Positions 21,220 through 33,072 are shown, counted from the first letter of the stretch. The stretch is DNA of 64,000 bases from Rana temporaria (GCF_905171775.1 NC_053497.1:101549157-101613156), one strand, 5' to 3'. A program made the numbers and translations. Notes: a model not told the origin generated them from the sequence alone.

Positions 21220-24018
21220 CTGTAAAAAGGGAAAGCATAAGTTATTACTAATATGTAATCAAAGTGTCAAATGAAGCTAGACCTTTATTCTGCCCAAACT
21301 CCATCTAAAAATACTGCCTCTTATTGATTTCTTAGATTCAGAAGCCAAGTTCATGCTACTGGAAAGAAAGATTATGGAGGATATAAAAACAATAATATTA
21401 GTTTTGTAATAACCCAAGTCCAATCAGACTCCGTTTTCAAAAATTAAATGCCATTTCTTTGAAGTCCCAGATCTTTTTATTAATGGAGAGCAAAGCCGGG
21501 CCTTTCTAAAATTGTAGGTGGTTCCTGTCTTCATATTTACTATCTTGATATTTTTTGTACTGAATTAAAGTTTGATATATTTTTTATAGATTGTATTTGG
21601 CATTTATTTTTGTTACCATACCCCGGTGGCTCATGGTTATGGTCCTTAGGGCAGCTCTGTCGGTCGACTTACTTTGTATATGTATTTTGTTCTTGGCCAT
21701 AGAGCCCCACTTTATTTAAGTGAGTGGGTAGGTTATCAGAGGTTTTGCTTTGACACATCATGATTTGTTTATTTCCCTTTCTAAAATGAATGGACCTAAG
21801 GAGTGGTAAGCAAGACTAGTAAAGCAAGGCTATGGCAGTATTTGACAAAGCTGCATAATTTGCAAGTTTAAATCAGCATTCCCAACCTCTACTGCATTCT
21901 CTCAATATTTATGAAAGATGTCTGTTTTTTTCGCCATATTCTGAATGCAGAGCCCTAGTTAGCTTTAGTAGCACATTTGCTTTTTTTTTTTTTTACATTT
22001 CTTCAGTTGTTTTTTGGTGGCCAGGCCTATGCAAATGATGTCATACATCCCAGGAGACTTCAGAAGCTTCTCAGCTAAGTAAACCCTCCTGCTTGTATGC
22101 CTATGCCAAGGGCAGATGAATTCCACAAAGTAAATGCTACACAAATCATCTGCCCTTACTCAAGTTGGCCATGGCCAGAAACGCTAAAGCATGGAGACAT
22201 AAATTATTATGGGGGGGGGGGGTTGGTTTGAATATGAAAAATGGATTAAATAGTGTTTTTGGTTGGTGGTGCTCAGATGCAGTGTAGTTCCGCTTCGCTT
22301 TAAGTGAGACTAAGGGTATAATAAACAGCAGTTATAGTAGCAGATTGAAAATAAAAAGACAGTCTGTAAACTGGTAACACAAAACAAAAGGCTGTTATCA
22401 CAGACACAGAGTGTCTATAAACGCATAGCAGCATTAAATAAACTACTTGGACTCAGAAAATGGTGAGTAGTTCAGAACACTAACGGCTTATCAGAATTGA
22501 TCTTGAATCTGCAGCCAGACATCTGCAAGCAAGGATGGTTGAACTGTGAATAAACTCAGATTATACTGTTTACTAGTAAGGCATTAACACAGCTAGGAAA
22601 GGTTGCCGGATTAGACAAGGAATACTTTAAAACTCCAAATCATTTGACATTTTCTGCCAAAAAAAAAAACAGAAGAGATGGGAACGTGAACATCATCTTA
22701 CTGCAGCTGGTGCTTAGAAATACCCAGAGTTTTAGAAAATAGCCACCTTTAATATAGCATCAATGTCATAAGGTGATATTAATGCCCAACCCTAGCCAAA
22801 GCCTTTTATTTTGTTTTGGGTTGAGCTAGAAACATTTAGAACCTCTGTTAAATTGTTATTGTCATCCCTGTTGGGAAGATTTCCCCTTAACAGTAAGGAC
22901 AGGAAGTGATGGGGAAATATTTCCTACAAGCACAAACAAAAGGAAGTGAGGAAGTGTTGGATCTTTTGACAGTTTTCTGTGCCTTTTTTTCCTGGAAATT
23001 ACTGCTTCCTTTCTTCTGTCAGAGGGACAGCTTGAAAAAGAAAGGGCCCAGGTTGGAGGTCGGGGGGCCCTTTATGGTTTCTTCCACCAAGGCATTGAAG
23101 GTTCTAGTTATGCCTCTGAGTCTCCAGGCCAATTTACAACACCCCAGATTAATAAAGTACAAAATAGTCGAACGCTATTAAAAAAAGTTCATATAACATG
23201 AGCAAGCAAGATCCCAATAAAGTCAAGATGTGCCTTTAAGAGGATGGACTTAAAAAGGGTCTCTTTTGCCTCGTATATTTTTCTATTCGAATTTGAGTTC
23301 ATTCTATATGAATTTTGAATTTCAGAAAATGGAAGATATATAGAAGATAGAAGAAGCCAGGTCATATTCTATTGTATTTGATTACATTCTATTAAATTCC
23401 ATTCTGTTCTTTACTATTCTTTGATTTTCATTCTATTGTTTTATTATTTTATATTCTATTTTATTGTATTCTTTTTTAGAAATCGATTTATATTTTTTAG
23501 ATTTTGATTCAAATTTGCTTTCAATTTTCATTCAAATTTGTTTTCGAATCGAATTGTTTTCGAATTCGATTCGAATAGAATTTGTTTTCGAATCCGATTG
23601 AAATATTATCGAATCCGGTCCAAAATATTTTCGAGTCCGACCTGATTTTTCGAAATTCGGTCGAAAACGAACGAATTCCGAAAAACGAATTTAACACATG
23701 TCACGAATCTAACTTAACGAAATTAAATAACGAATTAAAACGAAATGAAACAAAACAATGTTTTTCCTTTTGCACATGCCTACAGCTTACATTACAATTG
23801 CTGCCTGCTCATGGTTACACACAGCCCTGCCTACTGGCCTGCGTCTGTAAAAGACAGAACGCCGGTCCAATGCTGGGACTTGTTCTGTCTATCACAGGCA
23901 CTGTGTGTAATTACAAGCGGAGGCAATTCTAATGTAAGCTGTAACAGGTGGATATCCTGCTCTGTACTCCCATGCTCTCCTCTTTATCCAGTCTCTCTTC
24001 CCTGTTATGATCCTCTGC
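21220..24018 (-). other. NEXMIF: NEXMIF intron 1, exon-proximal part
   Basis: No exon or gene seen. Contains an 11-base G run near 22212, and at about 23280-23740 a low-complexity block built from ATTCTATT- and TTCGAAT-type words. Confidence 0.5.
23280..23740. repeat. Low-complexity ATTCTATT / TTCGAATTCGA block
   Basis: Degenerate short tandem words in two phases: first ATTCTATT(G/A), then TTCGAAT and its complement. Related words occur at about 59230-59440, which suggests a common dispersed repeat. Confidence 0.6.
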
Positions 24019-24146
24019 ACAGGTGAGCTGAGGCTGCAATGGTGGGCCAAGGTGAGCTGAGCCTGCAATGGTGGGCACAGGTGAGGTGAGGCTGCAATGG
24101 TGGGCACAGATGAGGCTGCAATGGTGGGCACAGGTAAGGGTGCAAT
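24019..24146. repeat. Minisatellite, left half (about 24-30 bp unit)
   Basis: Units of the form GAGGCTGCAATGGTGGGCAC with AGGTGAGCT. The array resumes at 25702, so it was split by the insertion at 24147-25701. Confidence 0.8.
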
Positions 24147-24419
24147 CAGGGCCGGCGCTAGCGCAAGGCAACATGTGCACTTGCCTTACGGCTCCGGCCG
24201 TGGACAGGGCGGAAAATTGAGAGGGTGTGCTAACACAGCCCGCTGCCCCACACTGATCAGCGCCTCGCTCTGTGGAGCGGATTGAAGCTGCCAGCGCCTC
24301 CTCCTCTCTGTTTACATCAAGTGAGGAGGAGGAGCCAGAGGGACACTGCTGTGTGTACATGTCCGCTGCCCCGCGGTTCTGAGGTCTGTACGTGTACTGT
24401 ACTATTTTAAGTAGATGGA

Positions 24420-24800
24420 CATGTGAGGGGGGAGAGGGCTGCCTATGCTGATGGGGGGTGTGTATACTGCGGGGGTCTCTGTACTAAGGGGGGATTCTGT
24501 ACTGATGGGGGGTCTGCACTAAGGGGGAGTGTGTATACTGCGGGGGTCTCTGTACTAAGGGGGGATTCTGTACTGATGGGGGGTCTGCACTAAGGGGTGT
24601 GTGTATACTGTGGGGGTCTGTACTAAGGGGGGATTCTGTACTGATGGGGGGTCTGCACTAAGGGGGGTGTGCGTGTGTATACTATGGGGGTCTGTACTAA
24701 GCGGGGATTCTGTACTGATGGGGGTCTGCACTAAGGGGGGGTCTATACTGATGGGGGGTCTGCACTAAGGGGGGTGTCTATACTGTGGGGGTCCGGACCA
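24420..24800. repeat. G-rich tandem array inside the hAT element
   Basis: Repeats of TCTGTACTGATGGGGGGTCT, GCACTAAGGGGG and GTATACTG(C/T)GGGGGTC in a higher-order pattern. The G-strand runs are regularly spaced. Confidence 0.8.
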
Positions 24801-25125
24801 GCAGGCAGTGCGGCGTCATCCTCAAGGCGACGGTGACCTGTTGAGGGACTCGGGAGCCGCCCGATGCACAGATTTGGAAGTTGGAACCGAGCGAGGAGGC
24901 GGTTTCGGTTCACCCTCTCATGGTGACCCACACCAGACACATCAGACTCGTAACGGGAATCGGGATCGGGAGCTGGCTGAAGTGGGAGCGGTATGTAATA
25001 TAACAAAGAGAAAGTGCACGTGGTATGCTGCATTGTGTTGTGTTATTTAGTATTGTATTGTGTTGTGTATTGTATTGTATTGTGCATTGTATAATACAGC
25101 AGCACAATGCTGAACACCAGCAGCT

Positions 25126-25500
25126 ATAGAGGAACAACAAATCCCAGCAATGATACATTATACAGGCTGGTTAATATATTATTGCTGGGATTTGTTGTTC
25201 CTCTAAGCTGCTGGTATTCTCCATTGCGCTATATAATGTATTATTGCTGGGATTTGTAGTCCTCTATAGCTGCTGGTATTCTCCATTGCGCTGTATAATG
25301 TATTATTGCTGGGATTTGTAGTTCCTCCATAACTGGTCAGTGGTAATCTGCATTGCGCAGTATAATCATTATACAGCGCAATAGAGAATACCACCAGCTA
25401 TAGAGGACTACAAATCCCGGCAATAGTACATTATATACAACGCAATGCAGAATACCAGCAGCTATAGAGGACTACAAATACCAGCAATAGTACATTTATG
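25126..25500. repeat. About 65-bp units in alternating orientation
   Basis: A unit containing TACAAATCCCAGCAAT, ACATTATA and AATACCAGCAGC appears forward, then three times inverted (ATTGCTGGGATTTGTAG), then forward twice more. It is a mosaic inverted and direct array inside the hAT element. Confidence 0.75.
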
Positions 25501-25701
25501 GAACAACTGTTGATAAAATGCACTTTACAAAATAGTTTGCTATCTTTCTCAGTAAAAGATAAAAAAGTTAAACAATCACTTTAAGCATCATAACCATTAA
25601 AGCTTAATGGAGCCCAGACATAATGTATGGTGTGTGTATGTATGTGTGTGCGTGCCTGGGGGGGGGGGGGGGGTTTGGCAAAAATCCTTGCACCGGCCCT
25701 G

Positions 25702-25838
25702 GCTGCAACGGTGGGCACAGGTGAGCTGAGGCTGCAATGGTGGGCACAGGTGAGCTAAAGGCTGGAATGGTGGGTACAGGTGAGGCTGCATTGATTGGCA
25801 CTGGTAAGGCTGCACTGATAGGCACTGTAAGGTTGTTG
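25702..25838. repeat. Minisatellite, right half
   Basis: Continues the unit seen at 24019-24146 (GAGGCTGCAATGGTGGGCAC), decaying toward GGCTGCATTGATTGGCACTG. Confidence 0.75.
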
Positions 25839-26300
25839 TTAACCACTTAAGGACTGATCCTCTTTCTGAGATTTGGTGTATACAAGTTAAAATGTTTTTT
25901 ACTAGAAAATTACTTAGAACCCCCACATGTTATATATATTTTTTCCTAACACCCTAGAGAATAAAATGGTGGTCATTGTAGTACTTTCTGCTACCATGTA
26001 ATTATGCAGTGGTCTTACAAGCACACTTTTTTTTTTAAAAGCCAGGGAGAGGACCCGATCCTCTGCGCCGCTACTGACGGCTCTGGTAAGCGGCGGAGGG
26101 CACCGGAGAGCGGCAGGCCTCTCCCGCCGCAGACAAAAGTGATCTTGCGGAGAATCCACAGAGACCACTTTTATCGGAAAGCAGACCGCTCACTGAAGAA
26201 GAGGATACCAGGGTTATGGTAGCTAGCTGCTGCCCTAACAACGATATTCCTCTTCAAGGTACCGACGTATATCGGTGTGAGCCGGTCCGGAAGTGGTTAA
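25839..26300. mobile_element. 'TTAA-CCACTT' family element
   Basis: Left TTAACCACTTAAGGACTGAT and right CCGGAAGTGGTTAA, with TTAA at each end. The interior has a GC-rich CCGGAGAGCGGCAGGCC stretch near 26100. Same family as 42161-42703, 46907-47838 and 57472-58419. Confidence 0.7.
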
Positions 26301-27803
26301 TATTTTGTTTTGTAACTTAATTCTGCATAAAACATTTAAGTGTAATTTCATGGGATAATTTGTGAGGGTGTGTTTAGGGACGGGATCAGGGGAGGTGCAG
26401 GGTAGGAATTGGGTGGAGCAACTGGTGGTGAGTAACCCTTAAGGCTAGTAGTTCAGGACTTGAAATTTTGAGCCTCTACACAAATGCAAAGCTTTCTTCT
26501 TCGTTCAGACCAATTTTGGGAAGATGCTCTGATAAGAATATGTAACCACAGTTTGGGTTCACATTTTTTTAGGTTAGTTATATTACATGGTCAGTTTGGA
26601 TCTAAACAGTGCTGGTGGATATTAAACAGATATATTCTATGCTACTATGTACTATGACTTGTTATAATCTAACAGAGCCAAGAACATTTCCACTACAAAT
26701 ATTTTATTTGTAAATGTCAGGCTGAAATGTAGGGCAGCGTTGCTCTTTAGCAGATCCATTTTCCATTATTATTCTGTCTTGTTTTCTGCATGGTGCATAT
26801 GATAGGTGGATTTCAGGGTAGCACTGAGCTGACATTCCCTTAGCCAGGTGCAATCTATCATGATTAGCTGGCCTGGCTATGAAGAGCCCCGTTGCTGCAG
26901 TCAGCAGGTGGGGCTGCAGGTCAGAGCTGGCTGAGACAAACTCTGCAGTGCCAGCTGGCTTCAGAAATCCTTCTTCAAAGATTTCCTTGTAAACGGTGCC
27001 ACTGACTCTCTGTATCACTGCTGGCTAGAATTCCCCTTCCCTGCATAAATTAAAGTAACTCGTTCAGTGCTGATCACACTATCATATCTATATTTATATC
27101 TATATTTGGCCTTCTTTTGGATGTCTGCACAATTCGAGTTCTTCTTTCATTTCCTTGCATATGTCATACTATTGGAGCATATCTTTAGTCGTGCCTTTGC
27201 TGTGATTAAGTTAAGTGATCAGTAGAAGAAGGACATCATTCCCAAGTAGTGGATTGTTTTTTTGTGGAAAAGAGGAATCGATTGGTGAATAGGAGAAATC
27301 GTGTTTACCACCTTATTACTATATATGTATATATCCCATACACTGACGGTAAGGGTCAGTTTTATTGGGTGTTGGTGACGGCTCTTGCCCTTACTTTAAA
27401 TCAATGTTTTTCTTCAATGATGGACTGTTTTCTCATCCATTCTGTAGCCTTATTAGTTTGAGGTTACTTTATATGAACTTGTTGTTTACAACCACATTGT
27501 TTTAGCGCTACATCTTTACCCACTATTTCTATTATTGTATCCAACAATATTGTGTAAGCAGCTATCCATGTATTATCCTTTTTTTCTAGTGCAACAAATC
27601 TGTCGTTTATATCTATCTTTATACACATTTACAAGACAAATAAAATGAACATTTCAATCAAATGTTGTGGTAAAGCTCTGCTGATTTCCATCATCCAATC
27701 GTGTGCAAGCAAAAACACATTTTTTTTATTTTCCTTGCACCTGATTGATGTTTCACCACATTAATTAAGCTGGGGTAAATAAATGCAACTGCACAGTCTA
27801 TAC
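26301..27803. other. Intron 1 sequence with one odd open frame
   Basis: Mostly AT-rich. On the minus strand, 26704-27018 is open for about 104 codons and richer in G+C, and its TAA stop overlaps an AATAAA. It starts with GTG, has no family match and no clear splice sites, so I do not call it a gene. Confidence 0.4.
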
Positions 27804-27951
27804 CAGGGGTAGGCAACCTGGGGCCCGCCAACTGTTGTGGAACTACATTTCCCATGAGGCATTGCAAAGTTGGCAGTTACAATTACTCCCAGAGGCATGA
27901 TGGGACTTGTAGTTCTGCAACAGCTGGAGGGGCCCAGGTTGCATACCCCTG
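27804..27951. mobile_element. Palindromic hAT MITE with exact 8-bp duplication
   Basis: Ends CAGGGGTAGGCAACCTGGG and CCCAGGTTGCATACCCCTG. Flanked by GTCTATAC at 27796-27803 and 27952-27959. The second copy includes the first base of the Tc1 element next door, so this MITE landed exactly on the left border of Tc1 copy 2. Confidence 0.85.
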
Positions 27952-28410
27952 GTCTATACAGTGCCTTGAAGAAGTATTCACACCCCTTAAATTATTCACA
28001 TTTTGTCATGTTACAAACCAAAAATGTAATGTATTTTATTGGGATTTTATGTGATAGACCAACATAAAGTGGCACATAATTGTAAAGTAAAAGGAAAATG
28101 ATAAATGGTTTTCAATTTTGGCGTGCATTTTTTTCAGCCTCCTTTACTCCGATACCCCTCACTAAAATCTAGTGGAACCAATTGCCTTCAGAAGTCACCT
28201 AATTAGTAAATAGAGTCCACCTGTGTGTAATTTAATCTCAGTTTAAATACAGCTGTTTTGTGAAGCCCTCATGGGTTTGTTAGAGAAGCTTAGTGAACAA
28301 ACAGCATCAAGAAAGCCAAGGGCAGGTCAGTGATAAAGCAGAGTTAAGTTAGAAAAAATATCCCAACCTTTGAACATCTCACGGAGCACTGTTTAATCCA
28401 TCATCCAAAA

Positions 28411-28887
28411 ATGGAAAGAGTATGGCACAACTTCAAATCTACCAAGACATGCCATCCACCTAAACTGACAGGCCGGGCAAGGAGAGCATTAATCAGAAAA
28501 GCAGCCAAGAGGCCCATGGTAACTCTGGAGGAGCTACAGAGATCCACAGCTCAGGTGGGGGAATCTGGCCTCAGGACAACAATTAGTCGTGAACTCCACA
28601 AATCTGGCCTTTATGGAAGAGTGGAAAGAAGAAAGCCATTGTTGAAAGAAAGCCATAAGAAGTCCAGTTTGCAGTTTGTGAAAAGCCATGTGAGGGACAC
28701 AGCAAACATGTGGAAGACGGTGCTCTGGCCAGATGAAAACGTTTTTTACTTTTTGGCCTATAAGCAAAACGCTATCTGTGGTGGAAAACTAACACTGCAC
28801 ATTACCCTGAACACACCATGGTGGTGGCAGTATCATGTTGTGGGCATGCTTCTCTTCAGCAGGAAAAGGGAAATTGGTCAGAGTTGA
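28411..28887 (+). pseudogene. Tc1-like transposase, N-terminal and central fragment
   Basis: The open stretch holds the second helix-turn-helix DNA-binding region (PKLTGRARRALIRKAAKRP through RELHKSGLYGR) and the first catalytic Asp in the VLWPDE motif. It then shifts out of frame. Further on, about 28979-29030 restores the FQQDNDPKHT motif, the hAT interrupts the next segment, and after it (about 30520-30545) the third motif reads DLNPIV where active enzymes have DLNPIE. The third catalytic residue is therefore lost. Confidence 0.85.
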
Positions 28888-29036
28888 TGGGGAGATGGAT
28901 GGAGTCAAATACAGAGTAATCTTAGAATAAAACCTGTTAAAGTCTGCAAAGGACTTGAGACTGGGGCAGAGGTTCACCTTCCAACAAGACAACGACCCTA
29001 AACATACAGCCAGAGCTCCAATGGAATGGTTTAGAT

Positions 29037-30470
29037 CAGGGGTGCCCAAACTTTTTTCAAAGAGGGCAAGATTTGATGAAGTGAACATGCGTAAGGGCCG
29101 ACCATTTTGCCTGACATTCTTTGAACCATAAAAATTTGGTCTACGTGTGTTTGTCCGAGTACTAATACACTGCCCAACAAGAATTCTCTTGCCTTTGTGG
29201 CTGTGTGTGGTCAAGAGATGAGCTTGGGTGTGTTTTTTGGATATACCGTATTTATCGGCGTATAACACGCACCTTCACTTTGGGAAGGAAGTTTCAGGGA
29301 AAAAAAAATGTAAATAAAGAACTGTGAAGCAAAATAAGGGTCATTGCCCATCAATGCAGCCTAATCAGTGCCCATCTGCAGACTTGCCATTGCCATGAAT
29401 GCAGCCTCTCCATTGCCATGAATGCAGTCTGATCGATGCCCATCTGCAGCCTCGGAGGGCTGGACGAGCGCCATCAGATTACATACAGGAGAATCTCCTG
29501 TTTACACAGCAGCCTCTTTAATACAATGTCCCGCCTCCTATGATAGACAAAGGAGTCGTCCAATGGCAGCCCAGCAGACAGGACTTCCTATTACAGATGC
29601 CACCGAGTAAACAGGAGATTCTGCTGTATGTAATTTGACAGCACTCGTTCCCCCCTCCCTTTGCCCTCCGAGGCAGCGCCGATAAATACAGTGGCCCAGA
29701 TTCAGGTAGAATCGCGCAATATTTGCGTGGGCAAAGAGCAAAAATTTTTCTCTGCGCCCACGCAAATATTGCGCTTTGCCCGCGATTCACGGAGCAATTG
29801 CTCCGTAAATTGCGCGGGCGATATGTTAATCAGCCGTGCGTAAGGCTGCCTAATGTAAATGATCCCACCGGGGGCGGGAATCATTTAAATTAGGCGCGCT
29901 CCCGCGCCGAGCGAACAGCGCATGCTCCGTCGGGAAACTTTCCCGACGTGCATTGCGGCAAATGACGTCGCAAGGACGTCATTTGCTTCTAAGTGAACGT
30001 GAATGGCGTCCAGCGCCATTCACGGTTCACTTACGTAAACGACGTAAAATTTGAACGTCGCGACCGGGAAGCGCAGCTATACTTTAGCATTGGTTGCGCC
30101 TGCTATTAGCAGGAGCAGCCTTATGCTAAAGTGGCCGTACGGAAACTCCGTACCTTGCGTGCGCATACTATACGCCGATCACAAAGGCCGCGCCCCCTAG
30201 CGGCCAACGCAAGAATGCAGCCTGGGATGTGAAGGCATAAGGAGGCTTATGTCTGTCACATCCTAGGCTGCAGTCGGTGTAACGAGGTTCCTGAATCAGG
30301 AGCACTCGTTACACCGGAGCAAGTAAGCCCTTGCGCCGCGCAACCTATGGTTGCGCGGGCGCAAGTGCTTCTTGAATCTGGGCCACTATATATTCAAATT
30401 ACCAGGGGGGCCACATTAAACTGGAGCGGGGGCCGCAATTGGCCCCTGGGCCGAACTTTGGACATGCCTG
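29037..30470. mobile_element. hAT element inserted in Tc1 copy 2, exact 8-bp duplication
   Basis: Starts CAGGGGTGCCCAAACTTTTT and ends AACTTTGGACATGCCTG. Flanked on both sides by GTTTAGAT (29029-29036 and 30471-30478), which is transposase coding sequence duplicated on insertion. It carries a second, younger MITE (29690-30387) and a GTATTTATCGGCGTATAACA segment near 29247 also found near 54960 (as GTGTTTATTGGCG). No transposase. Confidence 0.9.
29690..30387. mobile_element. CpG-rich MITE with 'AGTGGCCCAGATTCA' ends
   Basis: AGTGGCCCAGATTCAGG at the left and TGAATCTGGGCCACT at the right are inverted copies. The interior holds several nested palindromes (for example GGACGTCATTTGC with GCAAATGACGTCG, and TAGCATTGGTTGCGCC near 30088). 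Very CpG-dense. Nested inside the hAT, so it is the youngest layer here. Confidence 0.8.
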
Positions 30471-30861
30471 GTTTAGATCAAAGCGTATTCATGTGTTATA
30501 ATGACCCAGTTAAAGTTCAGACCTAAATCCAATTGTGAATGTTTGGCAAGACTTAAAAATTGCTATTTACAGACGCTCTCCATCCAATCTGACAGAGCAT
30601 GAGCTATTTTGCAAAGAAGAATGGGAAAAAAATCACTCTCTAGATGTGCAAAGCTGGTAGAGACATCCCCAAAAAGTATTGACTCAGGAGGGCTGAATAC
30701 AAATGCACACCACACTTTTATCATTTTCCTTCCACTTCACAATTATGTGCCACTTTTTGTTGGTCTATCATAAAAAATCTCAATAAAATACATTTATGTT
30801 TTTGTTGTAACAACAAAATGTGGAAAGTTTCAAAGTGTATGGATACTTTTTCAAGGCACTG

Positions 30862-31337
30862 TATGTCGTTGGTAAATCAACCCTATATGTTGTTATCTGT
30901 TTCTACTATATTTCCCACCCCTGCACTTAAATAAGTAACAACCTGAAGCAGATCAGATAGTATTTTCTATCATTTCATTAAGTGTTAAGAGAGAAGTTTT
31001 TATTAATCTCCAACTGGAGATACGTTTATCAAAGAATATTTTTAATGCTAAAGCCAGGTTAGCAACCAAAAATTACAGAAAATTTGCATTGCCAAATTCT
31101 GAAAAAACGACTAAATGGATATTGCGAGTGTAGGTGTGCGGTAATCTCCCTCTGCACTAGTGATGATGGTGGTACATAGTTGTGTACATTTTTGGGAACC
31201 TGTGACATAGAGTTAAAATGTTATTGGTTGATTTGGCCAGCACCCCAAACAACAAGTCCTCTGTTTGATTTAATGTAGTAAGATTTTGTATATGGTTTGC
31301 TCATCATAAAAATGTGAATGATTATTAAAGAAGAACT
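30862..31337. other. Intron 1 sequence, no gene seen
   Basis: Nothing recognised. Confidence 0.5.
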
Positions 31338-31345
31338 GCATAAGG

Positions 31346-32152
31346 CAGGGTTTGACAAATTTGCTTGGAATCTAGGAGCCAGCTAAAAAAGTTAGGAGCC
31401 AGAAAACGCACCCCATCCCGCCAAGCTTGCGCGCAGAAGCGAACACATAAGTGAGTAGCACCCGCATATGTAAACGGTATGCAAACCACACATGTGAGGT
31501 ATCGTTAGAGCGAGAGCAATAATTCTAGCTCTAGACCTTCTCTCTAACTCAAAACATGCAACTTGTAGAATTTTTTAAACGTCGCCTATGGAGATTTTAA
31601 AGGGTAAAAGTTTGTCAGCATTCCGCGAGCGAACGCAATTTTGAAGCGTGACATGTTGGGTATCAATTTACTCGGCGTAACATTATCTTTCACAATATAA
31701 AAAAAAATTGGGATAACTTTACTGTTGTCTTGTTTTTTAATTAAAAAAAGTGTATTTTTTCCCCAAAAAAGTGCGCTTGTAAGACCGCTGCGCAAATACG
31801 GTGCAACAGAAAGTATTGCAACGATCGCCATTTTATTCTCTAGGGTGTTAGAATAAAAAAATATACGTCATGTTTGGGGGTTCTAATTAGAGGGAATGAG
31901 ATGGCAGTGAAAACAGTAAAAAAACACACATTAGAACTGCTGTTTCACTTGTAATGCCAACGGCCACCCCCAGATGGCGCCAGGTCACAGAAGAAAGCTT
32001 GGGCCTTCACAAGGCTGCAAAGCCGCGGCCTAAATTACCGGCCCTGGCGGTGGAGGTGGGTGCACATGGAGACACAGGATCCTGTGCGCGGTCGCCAGGT
32101 CACAATTTCTTGTCGCAATTGCAACCGGGCGCCCGGACTTTGTCGAGCCCTG
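31346..32152. mobile_element. hAT element with exact 8-bp duplication
   Basis: CAGGGTTTGACAAATTTG at the left, ACTTTGTCGAGCCCTG at the right, flanked by GCATAAGG at 31338-31345 and 32153-32160. No transposase frame. The interior shares wording with the TTAA-CCACTT family (GATCGCCATTTTATTCTCTA). Confidence 0.85.
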
Positions 32153-32160
32153 GCATAAGG

Positions 32161-33064
32161 ACTTATCCCCAAAGTCTCTTTAGCAGTGTTGGTCAACTTG
32201 CTAAATACAGGGGCCCTCAGGCGTTCTCTTTGAAATGTCCAGAGGGCCACAGAACAGCTCAGTTTAAAATAAAAGTATTCTACCTTTATTTTGGACATTC
32301 CGGTGCATTTGTAGAATGCTGTTTTTTAAGTCACTCAGTTAATTGTTCCAAGTATCTTTTAAAATGCCATATATGCAAAGTAGAGAATGAATAGTTGGCT
32401 ACCTGAGCCACTGAACACCACGCCGATGCTAAGAAATCCCTGGTTGAAGTTTCTTCTAATACCAACAGTTCCAGGAGTGTCAGCCACCTGGATCCCCAGC
32501 AGTGCTCAGTGGTTTCTCTTGCTGACCCCCACTTCACTACTGTGTCCTTGAAATAAGTAGAGGTCAGTGGAAGAAAACAGTGAGAGCCAGGGAGAAACTC
32601 TTGGAAGTATTGGTCTCAGAAAGAAACTTTAGCTGGGAATTATGCGCATCTGAGTGGTGTTTTGCGATGGAGCAGCAGGCGAGGTAGGTATAGTATTTTT
32701 ATGCCTTGAGTAAGCACCAGAGTCACTTTAAGAAATGGCTAGTTAAACAGATTTTTCACCATTGCAACCCTCCATCACAAAGAAAGCAGATATCATTCAG
32801 ATCATTGGAACCATTTGTTGGGACCTGGGAATTAATGGGGACAGGATGAAAGAGCTCAGCTGGATCAGCTTTGTCCTGACTTGTTAGGGTAGCCAGATGT
32901 ACATGAAGTGCCAATTACATCACAGGTGATTTCATTCATGCCATTACCCCCTTAACACTGTGGAAGTACTGTGTTCCGTTACACTGGTACAAAGTCCTCT
33001 TATGTAACAGTAATTTGAGTTGAACCACTGGAGAGTGCAAAATCTGGTGCAGCTGTGCATGGTA
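32161..33064. other. Intron 1 sequence, no gene seen
   Basis: A CAGTGTTGGTCAACTTGC word near 32184 looks like one hAT end, but no partner end was found. Confidence 0.4.
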
Positions 33065-33072
33065 GCCAGAGA

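Larger units (their letters stand above)
24147..25701. mobile_element. hAT-type element inserted in a minisatellite
   Basis: Ends CAGGGCCGGCGC and GCACCGGCCCTG. Flanking octamers GGTGCAAT and GCTGCAAC match at 6 of 8, consistent with an aged 8-bp duplication or with minisatellite unit variation. It contains its own tandem arrays (24420-24800 and 25126-25500) and a G run of about 15 near 25660. No transposase frame. Confidence 0.7.
27959..30861 (+). mobile_element. Tc1-like transposon, copy 2, interrupted by a hAT
   Basis: Ends CAGTGCCTTGAAGAAGTATT and GATACTTTTTCAAGGCACTG, each flanked by TA. The element's own length is about 1.47 kb; the rest is the hAT insertion 29037-30470. Plus-strand transposase relics run through both halves. 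Same family as 11438-12812 but opposite orientation. Confidence 0.9.

Noticed and set aside
32161..32540. CAGTGTTGGTCAACTTGC as a hAT left end
   Set aside because: No matching inverted right end or 8-bp duplication could be located.
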